From Pseudomonas psychrophila HA-4 (GTDB lineage Bacteria; Pseudomonadota; Gammaproteobacteria; Pseudomonadales; Pseudomonadaceae): a stretch of DNA of 64,000 nt. Numbering within the stretch: the first letter of the stretch is position 1; each line of letters begins with the position of its first letter. Below the pieces are notes generated by a model. It worked only from the letters and a program-made list of their open reading frames with translations. It was not told the DNA's origin and ran no database searches. Shown here one piece after another: positions 52,855 to 62,809 of the stretch. The stretch spans positions 62,001 to 126,000 of the forward strand of contig NZ_ALJC01000018.1 in the NCBI RefSeq assembly GCF_000282975.1. The letters are read 5' to 3'. The position numbers were made by a program, and so were the translations under genes.

Positions 52855-55800
52855 ATGGACGTTCTTGTGCAGCGGGGACTTTTACTCCTGTTGTTTGTGC
52901 TTGGCTTGCCATGCGCGTTTGCAGCGCCCGCGATACCCACATTGCAGTTGTTAGGCCGCTCAAATGTAGAGGCCTATAACGTTGTGCTTGAGGCGCCGGA
53001 CTGGCAGTGGCTCAAGCAACATGGCACGTTGCGTCTGGGGATTTCTGCCCCCGATTACGCGCCCTTTGACATGACCGCCAACGGCCAGGATTTCGAAGGG
53101 CTGACAGCGGATTACGCGCAACTGCTGTCTGAGCTATTGCATGTCAATATCGAGGTTAAACGCTACGGCTCTAGGCCGCGGGCGATGGCTGCGCTCAAAG
53201 ATGGCGAATTGGACCTGCTAAGCAGTGCCAATGGCTTTGAGGCGCAAGACCGCACGCTGGTGCTGACCCAGCCTTACGCCGACGACTCCCCAACACTGGT
53301 GACTCGCAGTGGTAATCAACAGGCACTGCCCGCAGACCTGGCGGGTAAGCGGCTGGCCATGCTTGATCACTATTTGCCGCCGCAACAGGTTAGGGCGTTT
53401 TACCCTAAGGCCCTGTTGCAGTTATACCCCTCAACCTTGAGTGCCATCGGCGCCGTGGCGTTTGGCCAAGCAGATGCTTACCTCGGTGACTTCATCAGTG
53501 CCAACTACCTGATTAATAAGAATTACCTAAACAACGTGCAATTGGCTGACTTCTCACGCATAGAGGTCAGTCCATTTTCTTTTGCTCTGGCGCGCGATAA
53601 CACTCGCTTGTTGCGCATCATCAATAGCGCGCTGGAAGTGATTCCGGCCAGTGAGCGAATGACCATTGTGCGACGTTGGAGTTCGGAGGGGCCGCAGGTT
53701 GATAGCCATGCGCGGCTCACGCTGACCGCCAATGAGCAGCGCTGGCTGGATGAACATCCGCGTGTGCGGGTGGCGATCAATGATCAATATCTGCCGTTAT
53801 CGTTTATTGACGAGCAAGGCGCGTTTAAAGGCGTGAGCGCTGACGTGCTGTTTGCTATCGGGGCCCGCACGGGCATCGAATTCGAGTCGGTGAAAGGCGA
53901 CTCAGTCCAAGACTTGATTGGATTGGTCACAACCGGCAAAGCCGATGTCATCGGTGCATTTACCCCCAGCGTGTATCGCGAAGGTCAGTTACGTTTTACC
54001 CGGCCTTACCTGACGACCCCCTTTGTGTTGGTGACCCGCACCAGCCCCAACAGCCCCAGCACACTGGATGAGATGGCCGGTCTGCGGTTGGTGCTGGTAC
54101 GGGGTAATGTGTTACGCGAATTTGTGTTGTTCCATTATCCGGGTATTCACCTGCTTGAAGCGGATAACGCGGCAGACGCCATGAGCATGGTCGCGCAGGG
54201 CAAGGCCGATGGCGCCATTAATGCGTTGATCAGCGCGCGCTACATGATTTCGCGGGGCTTTAATGAACAGTTGCACATCACCAGTACCGTCGGTACCCAA
54301 CCCGCGCAGATTGGTTTTGCCACCGCGCCTGATGCCCCAGAGTTGCATGCGATTTTGGACAAAGCATTACTCAGTATCACTCCCGAAGAAATGAGTGTGC
54401 TGACCAATCGCTGGCGCGATCACAGCCGTGATGGTGAGAGTTACTGGTTACGCAATCGGACGGCGATTATTCAAGGCTTTGCCATCGCGGCCGTCTTGCT
54501 GTTGGTAGCGCTGGGCTGGATTGCCTATTTGCGCAGGACCATAGCCAAGCGCCAGCAGTTGTTGGAGCAGGTGCAATTCGCCAAGCAAAGTGCCGATGAG
54601 GCGAATCGCGCAAAAACGACCTTTCTGGCGACCATGAGCCATGAAATTCGCACCCCCATGAATGCAGTGATTGGCATGCTCGAACTGGCCATGAAAAAAG
54701 CCGACACGGGGGTGATGGACCGTTTTGCTATTGAAGTGGCTTCGGGGGCCGCCCACGAATTGTTGGATTTGATTGGCGATATTCTGGACATCGCGCGCAT
54801 CGAGTCCGGGCACCTGTCATTGAGCCCAAAGCGTGCCAATGTGCAGCGGCTGATAGAAGCGGTGATACGCATGTTTGATGGTCTGGCGCGTCAGAAACGC
54901 TTGAGCCTGGTGTATGAACTGAACGTATCTGAGTCGGATATGGATGTGTTGATCGACCCGATGCGTTTCAAGCAGATCGTCTCCAACGTATTGAGCAATG
55001 CCATCAAGTTCACCGATGCGGGCGAGATCCGCCTCGTGTTAACCGTACGCCCTCAGCCCGATGAGCAGCAGGTGTTGATTGAGGTTCGAGTGCAAGACAC
55101 CGGCACAGGCATTTCTGATCAGGATCAACATCGGTTGTTTAGCCCGTTTGTACAGGCCAGTAACAATACGCAGTCGGCGCGCAGCGGCTCAGGCTTGGGG
55201 TTGGTCATTTGCCGTGCGCTTTGCGAAATGATGGGGGGCACGATTCATCTGAGCAGCGATTTGGGCAAGGGAACGCTCGTTGAGATCATGCTCGTGGTGC
55301 CACGTCTTGAGCCCCTTGTTGAGCCAGATGCTCCTGAGGCCGAGACGTGGCCCCCACTGCGTTCGTTCAACATTTTGGTGGTGGATGATTACCCGGCCAA
55401 CCGGATGCTCCTATCTCAGCAGTTGAGTTACCTTGGGCATCGTGTGACGGATGCCGAAAATGGGGCGCAAGGCCTTGCTGCGTGGCGCGTTGGCGGTTTT
55501 GAAGTGATCATGACTGATTGCAATATGCCAGTCATGAACGGCTATGATTTAGCCCGAGAGGTGCGGCGCGAAGAGCAGGAAAGAGGGCTTGAACCCTGTC
55601 TTATTTTTGGTTTTACGGCCAATGCACAGCCTGAAGAAGTTGAACGTTGCCGAGAGGCTGGGATGGATCAGTGTCTGTTCAAGCCCATCAGCCTTAAGGA
55701 TTTGAGTCGCTGCCTGACGTCTGGCGTGCTCAGTGCGCAGCCGGGGGCGGAAGCCGATCAGTCCTCGGTTGATGAGGGTGAGATCAATTTGACCTACCTC

Positions 55801-56115
55801 AAGCAACTGGCCCAAGGAGATGACGCACTGGTTCACAATTTATTGACCGAATTGTCACTCAGTAACAGCCAAGACCTTGTGCGGCTAATGGGTTTGTTTG
55901 CTAGAGATGATTATCGCGGGTTGGCTGAATTGGCACATGGGATCAGAGGCGGGGCGGGGTTGGTCAAGGCCAGTGCGTTGATCGCGTGTTGTGAACAACT
56001 GGAAGCGGCGTGTATTGAGGCCGACCCACGGCTGATTACCGCCTGTGTAGACGCCTTGCATAGTTGCATGGAGCATTTTGGCGAGGTTTTGCAGCGTTAT
56101 TTAGTCGCTCCATGA
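52855..56115 (+). CDS. BvgS/EvgS-like hybrid sensor histidine kinase
   Basis: A 1086-residue inner-membrane phosphorelay kinase. Signal peptide (about 1-23), two tandem periplasmic Venus-flytrap domains (about 45-280 and 300-525), one membrane helix (about 535-558, FAIAAVLLLVALGWIAYL), then directly a HisKA domain with His596 in TMSHEIRTPMN, HATPase (SNAIKFTDAG; GSGLGLVICRA), receiver with Asp888 (IMTDCNMPV), and a C-terminal Hpt with His1028 (LAHGIRGGAG). There is no PAS domain between membrane and HisKA. The signal is unknown. Co-transcribed with the preceding regulator. Confidence 0.93.
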   Translation: MDVLVQRGLLLLLFVLGLPCAFAAPAIPTLQLLGRSNVEAYNVVLEAPDWQWLKQHGTLRLGISAPDYAPFDMTANGQDFEGLTADYAQLLSELLHVNIEVKRYGSRPRAMAALKDGELDLLSSANGFEAQDRTLVLTQPYADDSPTLVTRSGNQQALPADLAGKRLAMLDHYLPPQQVRAFYPKALLQLYPSTLSAIGAVAFGQADAYLGDFISANYLINKNYLNNVQLADFSRIEVSPFSFALARDNTRLLRIINSALEVIPASERMTIVRRWSSEGPQVDSHARLTLTANEQRWLDEHPRVRVAINDQYLPLSFIDEQGAFKGVSADVLFAIGARTGIEFESVKGDSVQDLIGLVTTGKADVIGAFTPSVYREGQLRFTRPYLTTPFVLVTRTSPNSPSTLDEMAGLRLVLVRGNVLREFVLFHYPGIHLLEADNAADAMSMVAQGKADGAINALISARYMISRGFNEQLHITSTVGTQPAQIGFATAPDAPELHAILDKALLSITPEEMSVLTNRWRDHSRDGESYWLRNRTAIIQGFAIAAVLLLVALGWIAYLRRTIAKRQQLLEQVQFAKQSADEANRAKTTFLATMSHEIRTPMNAVIGMLELAMKKADTGVMDRFAIEVASGAAHELLDLIGDILDIARIESGHLSLSPKRANVQRLIEAVIRMFDGLARQKRLSLVYELNVSESDMDVLIDPMRFKQIVSNVLSNAIKFTDAGEIRLVLTVRPQPDEQQVLIEVRVQDTGTGISDQDQHRLFSPFVQASNNTQSARSGSGLGLVICRALCEMMGGTIHLSSDLGKGTLVEIMLVVPRLEPLVEPDAPEAETWPPLRSFNILVVDDYPANRMLLSQQLSYLGHRVTDAENGAQGLAAWRVGGFEVIMTDCNMPVMNGYDLAREVRREEQERGLEPCLIFGFTANAQPEEVERCREAGMDQCLFKPISLKDLSRCLTSGVLSAQPGAEADQSSVDEGEINLTYLKQLAQGDDALVHNLLTELSLSNSQDLVRLMGLFARDDYRGLAELAHGIRGGAGLVKASALIACCEQLEAACIEADPRLITACVDALHSCMEHFGEVLQRYLVAP

Positions 56116-56238
56116 CGCGCGTTGAGTGGCAGGTAACCGAGGCCTTGAAATATGCGCGCGCACACACATTTAAGTGTCCGTACGAGCTGTTCCACTTAAA
56201 AGTTCTCACAAAAAACTTTTGACGATGGTTCAACCACT

Positions 56239-56568
56239 ATGCCGACTAAATCCCTACGAATATTGATCGCCGACGCTGATGCTGATCAGGCGCTAAAAGT
56301 AGAAAGAGCGCTTAATCATGCGGGGTATTTCCGAGTGGCACCTTTGCACAGTCTTGAAGCACTGACGGGGTTGGGGGACGCGCAAGCTGGTGAGTTTGAT
56401 TTGCTGTTGATCAGCCAGAAAATGGTGGAGGGTGCGTCTGTCGATGCGGGCCAGTACCACAGGGACAATGCGCCGTTTCGCCATATCCGGATTTATCGAG
56501 ACGCTGATGTGCTGGTGACTCAAATTGATCTGTTGATGCAAAGCATTGATCCTTTGAGTCACACCTGA
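56239..56568 (+). CDS. Receiver-like protein lacking the phospho-accepting Asp
   Basis: A 109-residue stand-alone protein with receiver-domain layout: RILIADADADQALKVERAL (strand 1, acidic pocket partly kept), GYFRVAPLHSLEALTGL, then FDLLLISQKM where the acceptor Asp is replaced by Ser59. The conserved lysine and the usual C-terminal half are also not recognisable. It should not be phosphorylated in the normal way. It follows the hybrid kinase after 123 bases. It may act as a docking or inhibitor partner of the relay. Confidence 0.7.
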   Translation: MPTKSLRILIADADADQALKVERALNHAGYFRVAPLHSLEALTGLGDAQAGEFDLLLISQKMVEGASVDAGQYHRDNAPFRHIRIYRDADVLVTQIDLLMQSIDPLSHT

Positions 56569-56653
56569 GGTGAACACTTGTCTGCGCCACCTCGAGCAGG
56601 CTAAGTTGTTACAAACGAATAACAATGGCCTGAGTCATCGAGGAATACACGCA

Positions 56654-57139
56654 ATGTCGGAAGTTGTAATCGTGCAAGCAAACTATACGGACCCGGTTCA
56701 TGCCCAAGCACTGAGAGACGTATTGAACCATTACGCTAAAGACCCAATGGGTGGCGGTGAAGCGTTATCTGCCCAAGTACTGGAGCCGCTCCCTGGTGAG
56801 TTGGCCAAGCGTGCACATGCGTTTAGCGTACTGGCTTTTGTGAATGGCGAGGCTGCGGGCCTGGTTAACTGCTTTGAAGGCTTTTCAACCTTTGCCGGCC
56901 AGCCGTTGATCAATGTGCATGACGTTTCAGTGGTCGATACCTATCGCGGCCTGGGTTTGAGCCAGAAAATGCTGGATAAGGTTGAAGCGATTGCCCGCGA
57001 GCGAGGTTGCTGCAAGATCACCCTCGAAGTACTTGAAGGCAACCCGGTGGCTCAAAGTTCTTATCGCAAGTTCGGGTTTAGCGAAGGCCAACTGGATCCA
57101 GCACACGGACGCATGCTGTTCTGGAATAAGAGCCTGTAA
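56654..57139 (+). CDS. GNAT-family N-acetyltransferase
   Basis: A 161-residue GNAT protein. Acetyl-CoA site VVDTYRGLGLSQKMLDKVEAIARERG (about 95-120), with the RGLGLS loop, then CCKITLEVLEGNPVAQSSYRKFGF, the standard C-terminal strands. ATG at 56654 preceded by GAGGAAT. The open frame extends 28 codons upstream but without similarity. Substrate unknown. Confidence 0.88.
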   Translation: MSEVVIVQANYTDPVHAQALRDVLNHYAKDPMGGGEALSAQVLEPLPGELAKRAHAFSVLAFVNGEAAGLVNCFEGFSTFAGQPLINVHDVSVVDTYRGLGLSQKMLDKVEAIARERGCCKITLEVLEGNPVAQSSYRKFGFSEGQLDPAHGRMLFWNKSL

Positions 57140-57180
57140 CAGGCCCAATCCCGTTCACTTAAGCGAAAGCGGACCCTCTA

Positions 57181-57234
57181 GGAGCGAGCGTGTTCGCGGT
57201 CTTTTGATTGTTTAAAAGACCGCGATCTCGCTCC
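57181..57234. repeat. REP-like inverted repeat
   Basis: GGAGCGAG and CTCGCTCC arms with GGTCTTTTGATTGTTTAAAAGACC centre, in the convergent gap between the GNAT gene and cptA. Confidence 0.75.
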
Positions 57235-57267
57235 TTTAGTTGGCCGTGTTTGGCGTACCAGTAGTTT

Positions 57268-59010
57268 TTACTGAATGACCACCTTTTGCGGTGCCGCACC
57301 TTTAGGTTTGATCAAGCTGAAGTCGATCAAGGCTTTTTGCGGGCGCGAGTAGGGATCCCCGATCAATTGCGGACGTGCCACAAACTGGTCACTGATTAGA
57401 CTCTTCTTGTCATCCAGTTCGTTAGCACTCAACCCGGCCAGGTCTGCCCACGTGTGGATGAACTGTGAACTGCTATAAGGGCGCCCCAAGTCGCTGGCGA
57501 AATCCCACGTATGGCTTTCGCGCCACTTGGGTGAGGCCCACGCGATAAATGGAATGGTGTACATCGGTGCTGTCGGCTTGGCTTCGTTGCGGCCCAGTGT
57601 GTTGTGGCCGGCAGAGTCGAACACGTCTTCACCATGGTCAGATAAGTACAGCAGAAAGCCGTTAGGGTCGGTTTTGGCGAAGTCCTTGATCAGGCTCGAT
57701 ACCACGAAATCGTTGTACAGCACGGCATTGTCGTAGCTGTTGTAGGTTGGCACCTGGTCATCGGTCAGCCCGGCCGGAGCCCCGGTGCGGTCCTTGAACG
57801 TGTCAAAAGTTGGCGGGTAACGGTACTGGTAGCTCATGTGAGTGCCGAGCAGGTGAATCACGATCAATTTGCGTGGCGCGCTGTCAGCCAAAATTTTATT
57901 GAATGGCGCCAGTACGTCGCCGTCGTATTGGCGAGCGTTCTGGTTGCGGTTGTTGTTGAGGTAAACCTGCTGGTCTGCCTGCTCGGAGAACGTGGTGAGC
58001 ATGGTGTTGCGTTTAGTCATGGTTTGCTGGTTGGTGACCCAGAAGGTTTTGTAGCCGGCTTGTTTCATCACGCTGACCAGCGATGGCGTGCTGAGGTACA
58101 AATCCGGGTGCTCTTCGTCAGCAAACGTCAGCACTTGTTGCAGGGCTTCGATGGTGTACGGACGTGGTGTGACGACGTTGTCGAAGATGGCCAGTTGGTC
58201 GCGCAATTTGTCTAGGTTAGGCGTGGTTTCACGCGGGTAGCCATAGAGGCTCATGCGCTGACGGTTAGTGGACTCACCGATAACCAGAACCAGGGTAGTG
58301 GGCTTGCCAGCTTCTTGATCTTTGAGGTTGGTCAGGGGCGGGATTTTGCTGGCGCTGGCGAGCATGCCTTGCATGCTGTCCAACTGCTGCAAATAGCGGC
58401 GGTAGGCGACTACCATCTGCCACGGCACGGCGGGTTCAACCCGGCTTTCAAAGCTTTCAAGGGCCGAGGCGAAGGTGTCGTGTTTAACGGTTTGTTTAAT
58501 CAGCGGGTAGCCGACCACGGCGATCAGAATCGCCATTGCTGCGGTCCAAGCTTGAGCGCGGGGCAGGTACACCGGGCGCAGGCGGGTCCAGAGGAACACA
58601 GCGAAAGCCGTATGGGCAAGGAACGCCAGGACCATCCACCAGGCAAAGTATTGAGTCATGTACTCGCCGGCTTCAGAGGTGTTCGACTCGAACATGATGA
58701 AGATGACGCTTTGCGAGAACTCTTGTTGGTAGATAAAGAAGTAGCCAAGGCTGGCCATGGAACAGGCCCACAGCACCACCCCAATCACTGCCGCCATGAT
58801 TCGGGTTCTGGCTGGGAATAGCAGCATAGGTGCTAGCCAGAGGGCGCTCATTACAAACGCTTGGCGAAAACCTGAGAAACCGGAGGTGCCTGTGAGCTGT
58901 ATCAGCAGCTGGGTGATGCCGGAAAAGTACCAGAAGAACAGAAAAAGCCAGCCCAATCCTGCCCAGTCGAATCCCTTCGCCGACGTGTTACTGCGTTTAA
59001 CCAACCCCAT
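57268..59010 (-). CDS. cptA: Phosphoethanolamine transferase CptA
   Basis: Inner-membrane enzyme that adds phosphoethanolamine to lipopolysaccharide core or lipid A. The 580-residue protein has five N-terminal helices (about 15-190) and a periplasmic sulfatase-like domain with the nucleophile Thr in VIGESTNRQRMSLYGYPRET (about 250), and the metal site LLYLSDHGEDVFDSAGHN (about 450). I chose the ATG at 59010 (MGLVKRSNTSAKGF), preceded by GGAGAG, over the 29-codon longer frame. EptA/EptB paralogues are related; the CptA name rests on overall form and is moderately sure. Stands alone. Confidence 0.82.
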   Translation of the reverse strand: MGLVKRSNTSAKGFDWAGLGWLFLFFWYFSGITQLLIQLTGTSGFSGFRQAFVMSALWLAPMLLFPARTRIMAAVIGVVLWACSMASLGYFFIYQQEFSQSVIFIMFESNTSEAGEYMTQYFAWWMVLAFLAHTAFAVFLWTRLRPVYLPRAQAWTAAMAILIAVVGYPLIKQTVKHDTFASALESFESRVEPAVPWQMVVAYRRYLQQLDSMQGMLASASKIPPLTNLKDQEAGKPTTLVLVIGESTNRQRMSLYGYPRETTPNLDKLRDQLAIFDNVVTPRPYTIEALQQVLTFADEEHPDLYLSTPSLVSVMKQAGYKTFWVTNQQTMTKRNTMLTTFSEQADQQVYLNNNRNQNARQYDGDVLAPFNKILADSAPRKLIVIHLLGTHMSYQYRYPPTFDTFKDRTGAPAGLTDDQVPTYNSYDNAVLYNDFVVSSLIKDFAKTDPNGFLLYLSDHGEDVFDSAGHNTLGRNEAKPTAPMYTIPFIAWASPKWRESHTWDFASDLGRPYSSSQFIHTWADLAGLSANELDDKKSLISDQFVARPQLIGDPYSRPQKALIDFSLIKPKGAAPQKVVIQ

Positions 59011-59299
59011 ACCGCTCTCCAACGACAACAACTGAATGGTTGCGCCGCCGTAGCCGGCGCAACACGTGATGGCTGCCTGGAAATAAAGCAGCCACAAAGC
59101 GTTTAATTGTCACAATTGTGTTGTGAAAACTTTGTCGCAGGTGAAGCAAGGGCCGATTTGCAGGGCGTGTTACTCAGGTGAATGTGTACTTTTTTGTAGT
59201 CTGGAGGCTCTCGTCCGTCTGCTGAGCGTATTCAGTCGGGAATCTGTCCTACTGCTTGTGCGAAACTATGCGCCATGCGCTAGGACTAATCCTGAGCCA

Positions 59300-59330
59300 A
59301 GCACCTTAAGCACTGCTGATCTAAGGTGCT
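59300..59330. promoter_or_regulatory. Perfect nine-base inverted repeat before gnd
   Basis: AGCACCTTA (59300-59308) and TAAGGTGCT (59322-59330) around 13 bases, 36 bases before the gnd ATG. Could be an operator or leader hairpin. The rest of the 59011-59366 gap holds a GCGCCGCC/GGCGC hairpin near the cptA start and nothing else I can name. Confidence 0.45.
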
Positions 59331-59366
59331 GTACACCTATTTATTTGTCGTTGGGAGCAACAGTAC

Positions 59367-60347
59367 ATGCAGTTGGGAATTATTGGATTGGGCCGTATGG
59401 GCGGTAACATCGCACGGCGTCTGATGCTCAATGGGCATACAACCGTGGTTTTTGACCGCAATACCGACTTTGTCAGTGCTTTGGAACAGGACGGCGCCAT
59501 GGGCGTTGTCGACTTGCCTGCGCTGGTTGCTGGCCTGGCCAAGCCTCGCGCTGTGTGGGTCATGCTGCCATCGGGCGCGCCGACCGAAGACACTATCGAC
59601 ACCCTGAGCCAACTGCTCGACGCCGATGACATCATCATTGATGGCGGCAACACCTTCTATAAAGACGATATTCGTCGTTCGAAAGCGCTGGCTGAAAAAG
59701 GCATTCGTTATGTCGACGTCGGCACATCGGGCGGTGTTTGGGGCCTGGAGCGTGGCTACTGCATGATGATCGGCGGTGACACCGAGGTGGTTAAACACTT
59801 GGACCCGTTGTTCGCTGCATTGGCTCCGGGCCTGGGCAATATTCCTCGCACCAAGGACCGTGTGTCTGATGATGATCGCGCAGAGCGCGGTTACATCCAT
59901 GCGGGTCCCGCGGGCGCAGGGCACTTCGTCAAGATGGTGCACAACGGTATTGAGTACGGCTTGATGCAGGCTTACGCCGAAGGCTTCAACCTGATGAAAA
60001 TGAAAGGTGGTGAAAACCTGCCTGAAGAACAACGTTTTGACTTAAATCTGGGCGATATTGCTGAAGTGTGGCGTCGTGGCAGCGTGGTTTCGTCCTGGTT
60101 GCTGGACTTGACTGCCGATGCGCTGGCCACTGATGCGCCGCTGGACGGTTACTCGGGTGCGGTGGCAGACAGCGGTGAAGGCCGTTGGACCATTGAAGCC
60201 GCCATGGAGCAATCGACACCAGTGCCTGTTTTGTCGAATGCCTTGTTTGCCCGCTACAGCTCACGCCAGCAAAGCCTGTATGGCGACAAATTGTTGTCGG
60301 CCATGCGCTTTGGTTTTGGCGGCCACGTGGAGACGCCTAAGAAATGA
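59367..60347 (+). CDS. gnd: 6-phosphogluconate dehydrogenase, short NAD-type
   Basis: Oxidatively decarboxylates 6-phosphogluconate to ribulose 5-phosphate. The 326-residue chain is the short (GntZ/YqeC-type) form, not the ~470-residue NADP form. [16 protein letters not shown] is the dinucleotide site, and the following strand ends VFDRN, an Asp that favours NAD. Substrate motifs [32 protein letters not shown] and [14 protein letters not shown] are clear. It overlaps zwf by four bases (ATGA), forming an operon with zwf and a HAD gene. Confidence 0.92.
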   Translation: MQLGIIGLGRMGGNIARRLMLNGHTTVVFDRNTDFVSALEQDGAMGVVDLPALVAGLAKPRAVWVMLPSGAPTEDTIDTLSQLLDADDIIIDGGNTFYKDDIRRSKALAEKGIRYVDVGTSGGVWGLERGYCMMIGGDTEVVKHLDPLFAALAPGLGNIPRTKDRVSDDDRAERGYIHAGPAGAGHFVKMVHNGIEYGLMQAYAEGFNLMKMKGGENLPEEQRFDLNLGDIAEVWRRGSVVSSWLLDLTADALATDAPLDGYSGAVADSGEGRWTIEAAMEQSTPVPVLSNALFARYSSRQQSLYGDKLLSAMRFGFGGHVETPKK

Positions 60348-61867
60348 CCGAACTGTCCAGCAAATCCAACGTTAAACCTGCGCCCCCGACCACACTGTTT
60401 TTGTTTGGGGCTCATGGTGATCTGGTAAAGCGCTTGTTAATGCCGGCGCTGTACAACTTGAGTCGGGACGGTTTGCTGGACGATGGTTTACGTATTGTGG
60501 GGGTTGACCACAATGCGATCAGTGATGAGGGCTTTGCTAAAAAACTAGAGGACTTCATTCGCACGGAGGCCGCCAGCAAAGTCGATCATCCTGATGGTCA
60601 AGGCTTGAACGCCGATTTATGGACCCGCTTGGCGAAGAACATCAGTTACGTACAGGGCGACTTTCTCGACGACAGGACCTATTCGGCGCTGGAGCAGAAG
60701 ATTGTCGCCAGTAACTCGGGTAACGCGGTGTTCTACTTGGCGACAGCCCCGCGCTTTTTCAGCGAAGTGGTGCAGCGGCTAGGTGCCAGCGGGTTGCTTA
60801 AAGAAACCCCGGATGCGTTTCGCCGGGTGGTGATTGAAAAACCTTTTGGCTCGGACATCGAAACCGCGCAAGCGTTGAACGCATGCCTGTTGAGTGTCAT
60901 GAGCGAGAAGCAGATTTACCGGATTGACCATTATCTGGGCAAAGAAACCGTGCAGAACATTTTGGTGAGCCGGTTCTCCAACGGGTTGTTCGAATCCTTC
61001 TGGAATAATCATTACATCGACCACGTACAGATCACGGCGGCGGAAACCGTCGGGGTCGAGACCCGTGGCAGCTTTTACGAACACACCGGCGCCTTGCGCG
61101 ACATGTTGCCCAATCACCTGTTTCAGCTATTGGCGATGGTAGCGATGGAGCCCCCCGCTGCTTTTGGCGCCGATGCGGTGCGTGGTGAAAAAGCCAAGGT
61201 CATTGGTGCGATTCGCCCTTGGTCGCTGGAAGATGCACACAAGAACTCGGTTCGTGGTCAGTACACGGCGGGCGAGTCAGCCGGTAAACCTGTTGCCGGT
61301 TACCGTGAAGAGAACAATGTGGCCGCTGACAGCACGACCGAGACCTTTGTGGCGCTCAAGGTGATGATCGACAACTGGCGTTGGGTCGGCGTGCCGTTTT
61401 ATCTGCGCACCGGCAAGCGCATGAGTGCGCGTGACACTGAAATCGCTATCTGCTTCAAGCCGGCACCTTATGCGCAATTTCGCGACACGGAAGTAGAGCG
61501 TTTAAAACCCAACTATCTGCGTATCCAGATCCAGCCCAACGAAGGCATGTGGTTTGACCTGCAGGCTAAACGTCCGGGGCCGGGGTTGCATATGGCCAAT
61601 ATCGAGCTGGGGTTTGCCTACAAGGACTTCTTCGAAATGCAGCCCTCAACGGGCTATGAAACGCTGATTTATGACTGCCTGACGGGTGATCAAACCTTGT
61701 TTCAGCGGGCCGATAACATCGAAAACGGCTGGCGCGGCGTGCAGCCATTTCTAGATGCGTGGCGCGAGCGCGCGGATGTTCATCCCTACAAAGCCGGAGA
61801 AGACGGACCCGAGGCGGCCCAAGACCTGCTGGCTCGTGATGGCCGCGTGTGGCTGAGCATAGGATGA
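60344..61867 (+). CDS. zwf: Glucose-6-phosphate 1-dehydrogenase
   Basis: First enzyme of the oxidative pentose phosphate / Entner-Doudoroff entry. The 507-residue protein has [22 protein letters not shown] (nucleotide site, GAHGDL in place of GASGDL), EKPFGSD (about 165), the catalytic [13 protein letters not shown] (about 200-212), and FYLRTGKRM (about 350). One of several zwf paralogues usual in Pseudomonas. Overlaps gnd upstream and the HAD gene downstream (ATGA), so all three are one operon. Confidence 0.95.
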   Translation: MTELSSKSNVKPAPPTTLFLFGAHGDLVKRLLMPALYNLSRDGLLDDGLRIVGVDHNAISDEGFAKKLEDFIRTEAASKVDHPDGQGLNADLWTRLAKNISYVQGDFLDDRTYSALEQKIVASNSGNAVFYLATAPRFFSEVVQRLGASGLLKETPDAFRRVVIEKPFGSDIETAQALNACLLSVMSEKQIYRIDHYLGKETVQNILVSRFSNGLFESFWNNHYIDHVQITAAETVGVETRGSFYEHTGALRDMLPNHLFQLLAMVAMEPPAAFGADAVRGEKAKVIGAIRPWSLEDAHKNSVRGQYTAGESAGKPVAGYREENNVAADSTTETFVALKVMIDNWRWVGVPFYLRTGKRMSARDTEIAICFKPAPYAQFRDTEVERLKPNYLRIQIQPNEGMWFDLQAKRPGPGLHMANIELGFAYKDFFEMQPSTGYETLIYDCLTGDQTLFQRADNIENGWRGVQPFLDAWRERADVHPYKAGEDGPEAAQDLLARDGRVWLSIG

Positions 61868-62685
61868 ATACGGTGAAGCAAGGCGCGATTGAATTGGTCC
61901 TGTGTGACATGGATGGCACCTTGCTGATGCCTGATCACAGCATCAGCCCTCGCAATTTTGCGGCGGTGAAGGCGTTGCAGGCGATAGGTGTACATTTCAC
62001 CTTGGCCACTGGCCGCCCGCCAAGAGGTATGCGCGATCAGGTCAAGCAGTTGGGGATTGAACTGCCAACGGCAGCCTTTAATGGTGGAGTGTTGGTAAGT
62101 GCCGACGGCAGTTATTTGCAATCGCATCGCTTGCCGTATGAGGCCGTGCGCAAAACCCTGGAAGTGCTGGCTCACCACTCAGAAGTCGAAGTGTGGGTAT
62201 TTGCCGACGATGAGTGGCTGTTGCGTGACCCGCATGGCCCCATGGTGGCTCAGGAGCAGAACTCGTTGGGTTACGCCCCTCGTGTAGTACTGGATTTTGA
62301 GCAGTATGGGCAGCGTGTCGACAAGATTGTCGCGACCTGCCGCAATGTATCGTTGCTGGCTGAGCTTGAGCATCAGTTACAGCGCGCATTTAACGACCAG
62401 GCGTTGGCCAGTCGCTCGCAAGCACACTACCTGGATGTGACGGCCCCTCGGGCGAACAAAGGTGATGCGCTGGTCACGCTGGCGAATCTTTTAGGGGTGC
62501 CGCTGGAGCGCACGATGGTCATTGGTGATGGCGGCAATGATCCTGCGATGTTCCACCGTGCAGGGCTTTCGGTGGCAATGGGGCAGGCTAGCCAAGAGGT
62601 GCGCCAGCAGGCGATGCAGGTCACCAGCAGCAACCTCGAAGACGGTGTTGCACAAGCCATAGAGCGTTACGTCCTGAAACGTTGA
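61864..62685 (+). CDS. Cof-type HAD sugar-phosphate phosphatase
   Basis: A 273-residue HAD IIB hydrolase. Nucleophile Asp in LCDMDGTLL (about 15), motif II LATGRPPRG (about 50), Lys in NKGDALVTLANLLG (about 200) and the metal loop VIGDGGNDPAMF (about 220). ATG at 61864 overlaps the zwf stop. It may dephosphorylate sugar phosphates linked to the pentose pathway; the substrate is inferred only from the operon. Confidence 0.9.
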   Translation: MNTVKQGAIELVLCDMDGTLLMPDHSISPRNFAAVKALQAIGVHFTLATGRPPRGMRDQVKQLGIELPTAAFNGGVLVSADGSYLQSHRLPYEAVRKTLEVLAHHSEVEVWVFADDEWLLRDPHGPMVAQEQNSLGYAPRVVLDFEQYGQRVDKIVATCRNVSLLAELEHQLQRAFNDQALASRSQAHYLDVTAPRANKGDALVTLANLLGVPLERTMVIGDGGNDPAMFHRAGLSVAMGQASQEVRQQAMQVTSSNLEDGVAQAIERYVLKR

Positions 62686-62809
62686 TGGGCGTTTTGATAG
62701 GTCATTTTGTCCGGTTTTTGGCGTTATCGCGGCCTGCCTGTGGCGCATGGTGCTTGTTATAGTCGGCCGCTCATTGACCGCTAGCAGCGCCCTCTAAAGG
62801 ATTCAGGTT

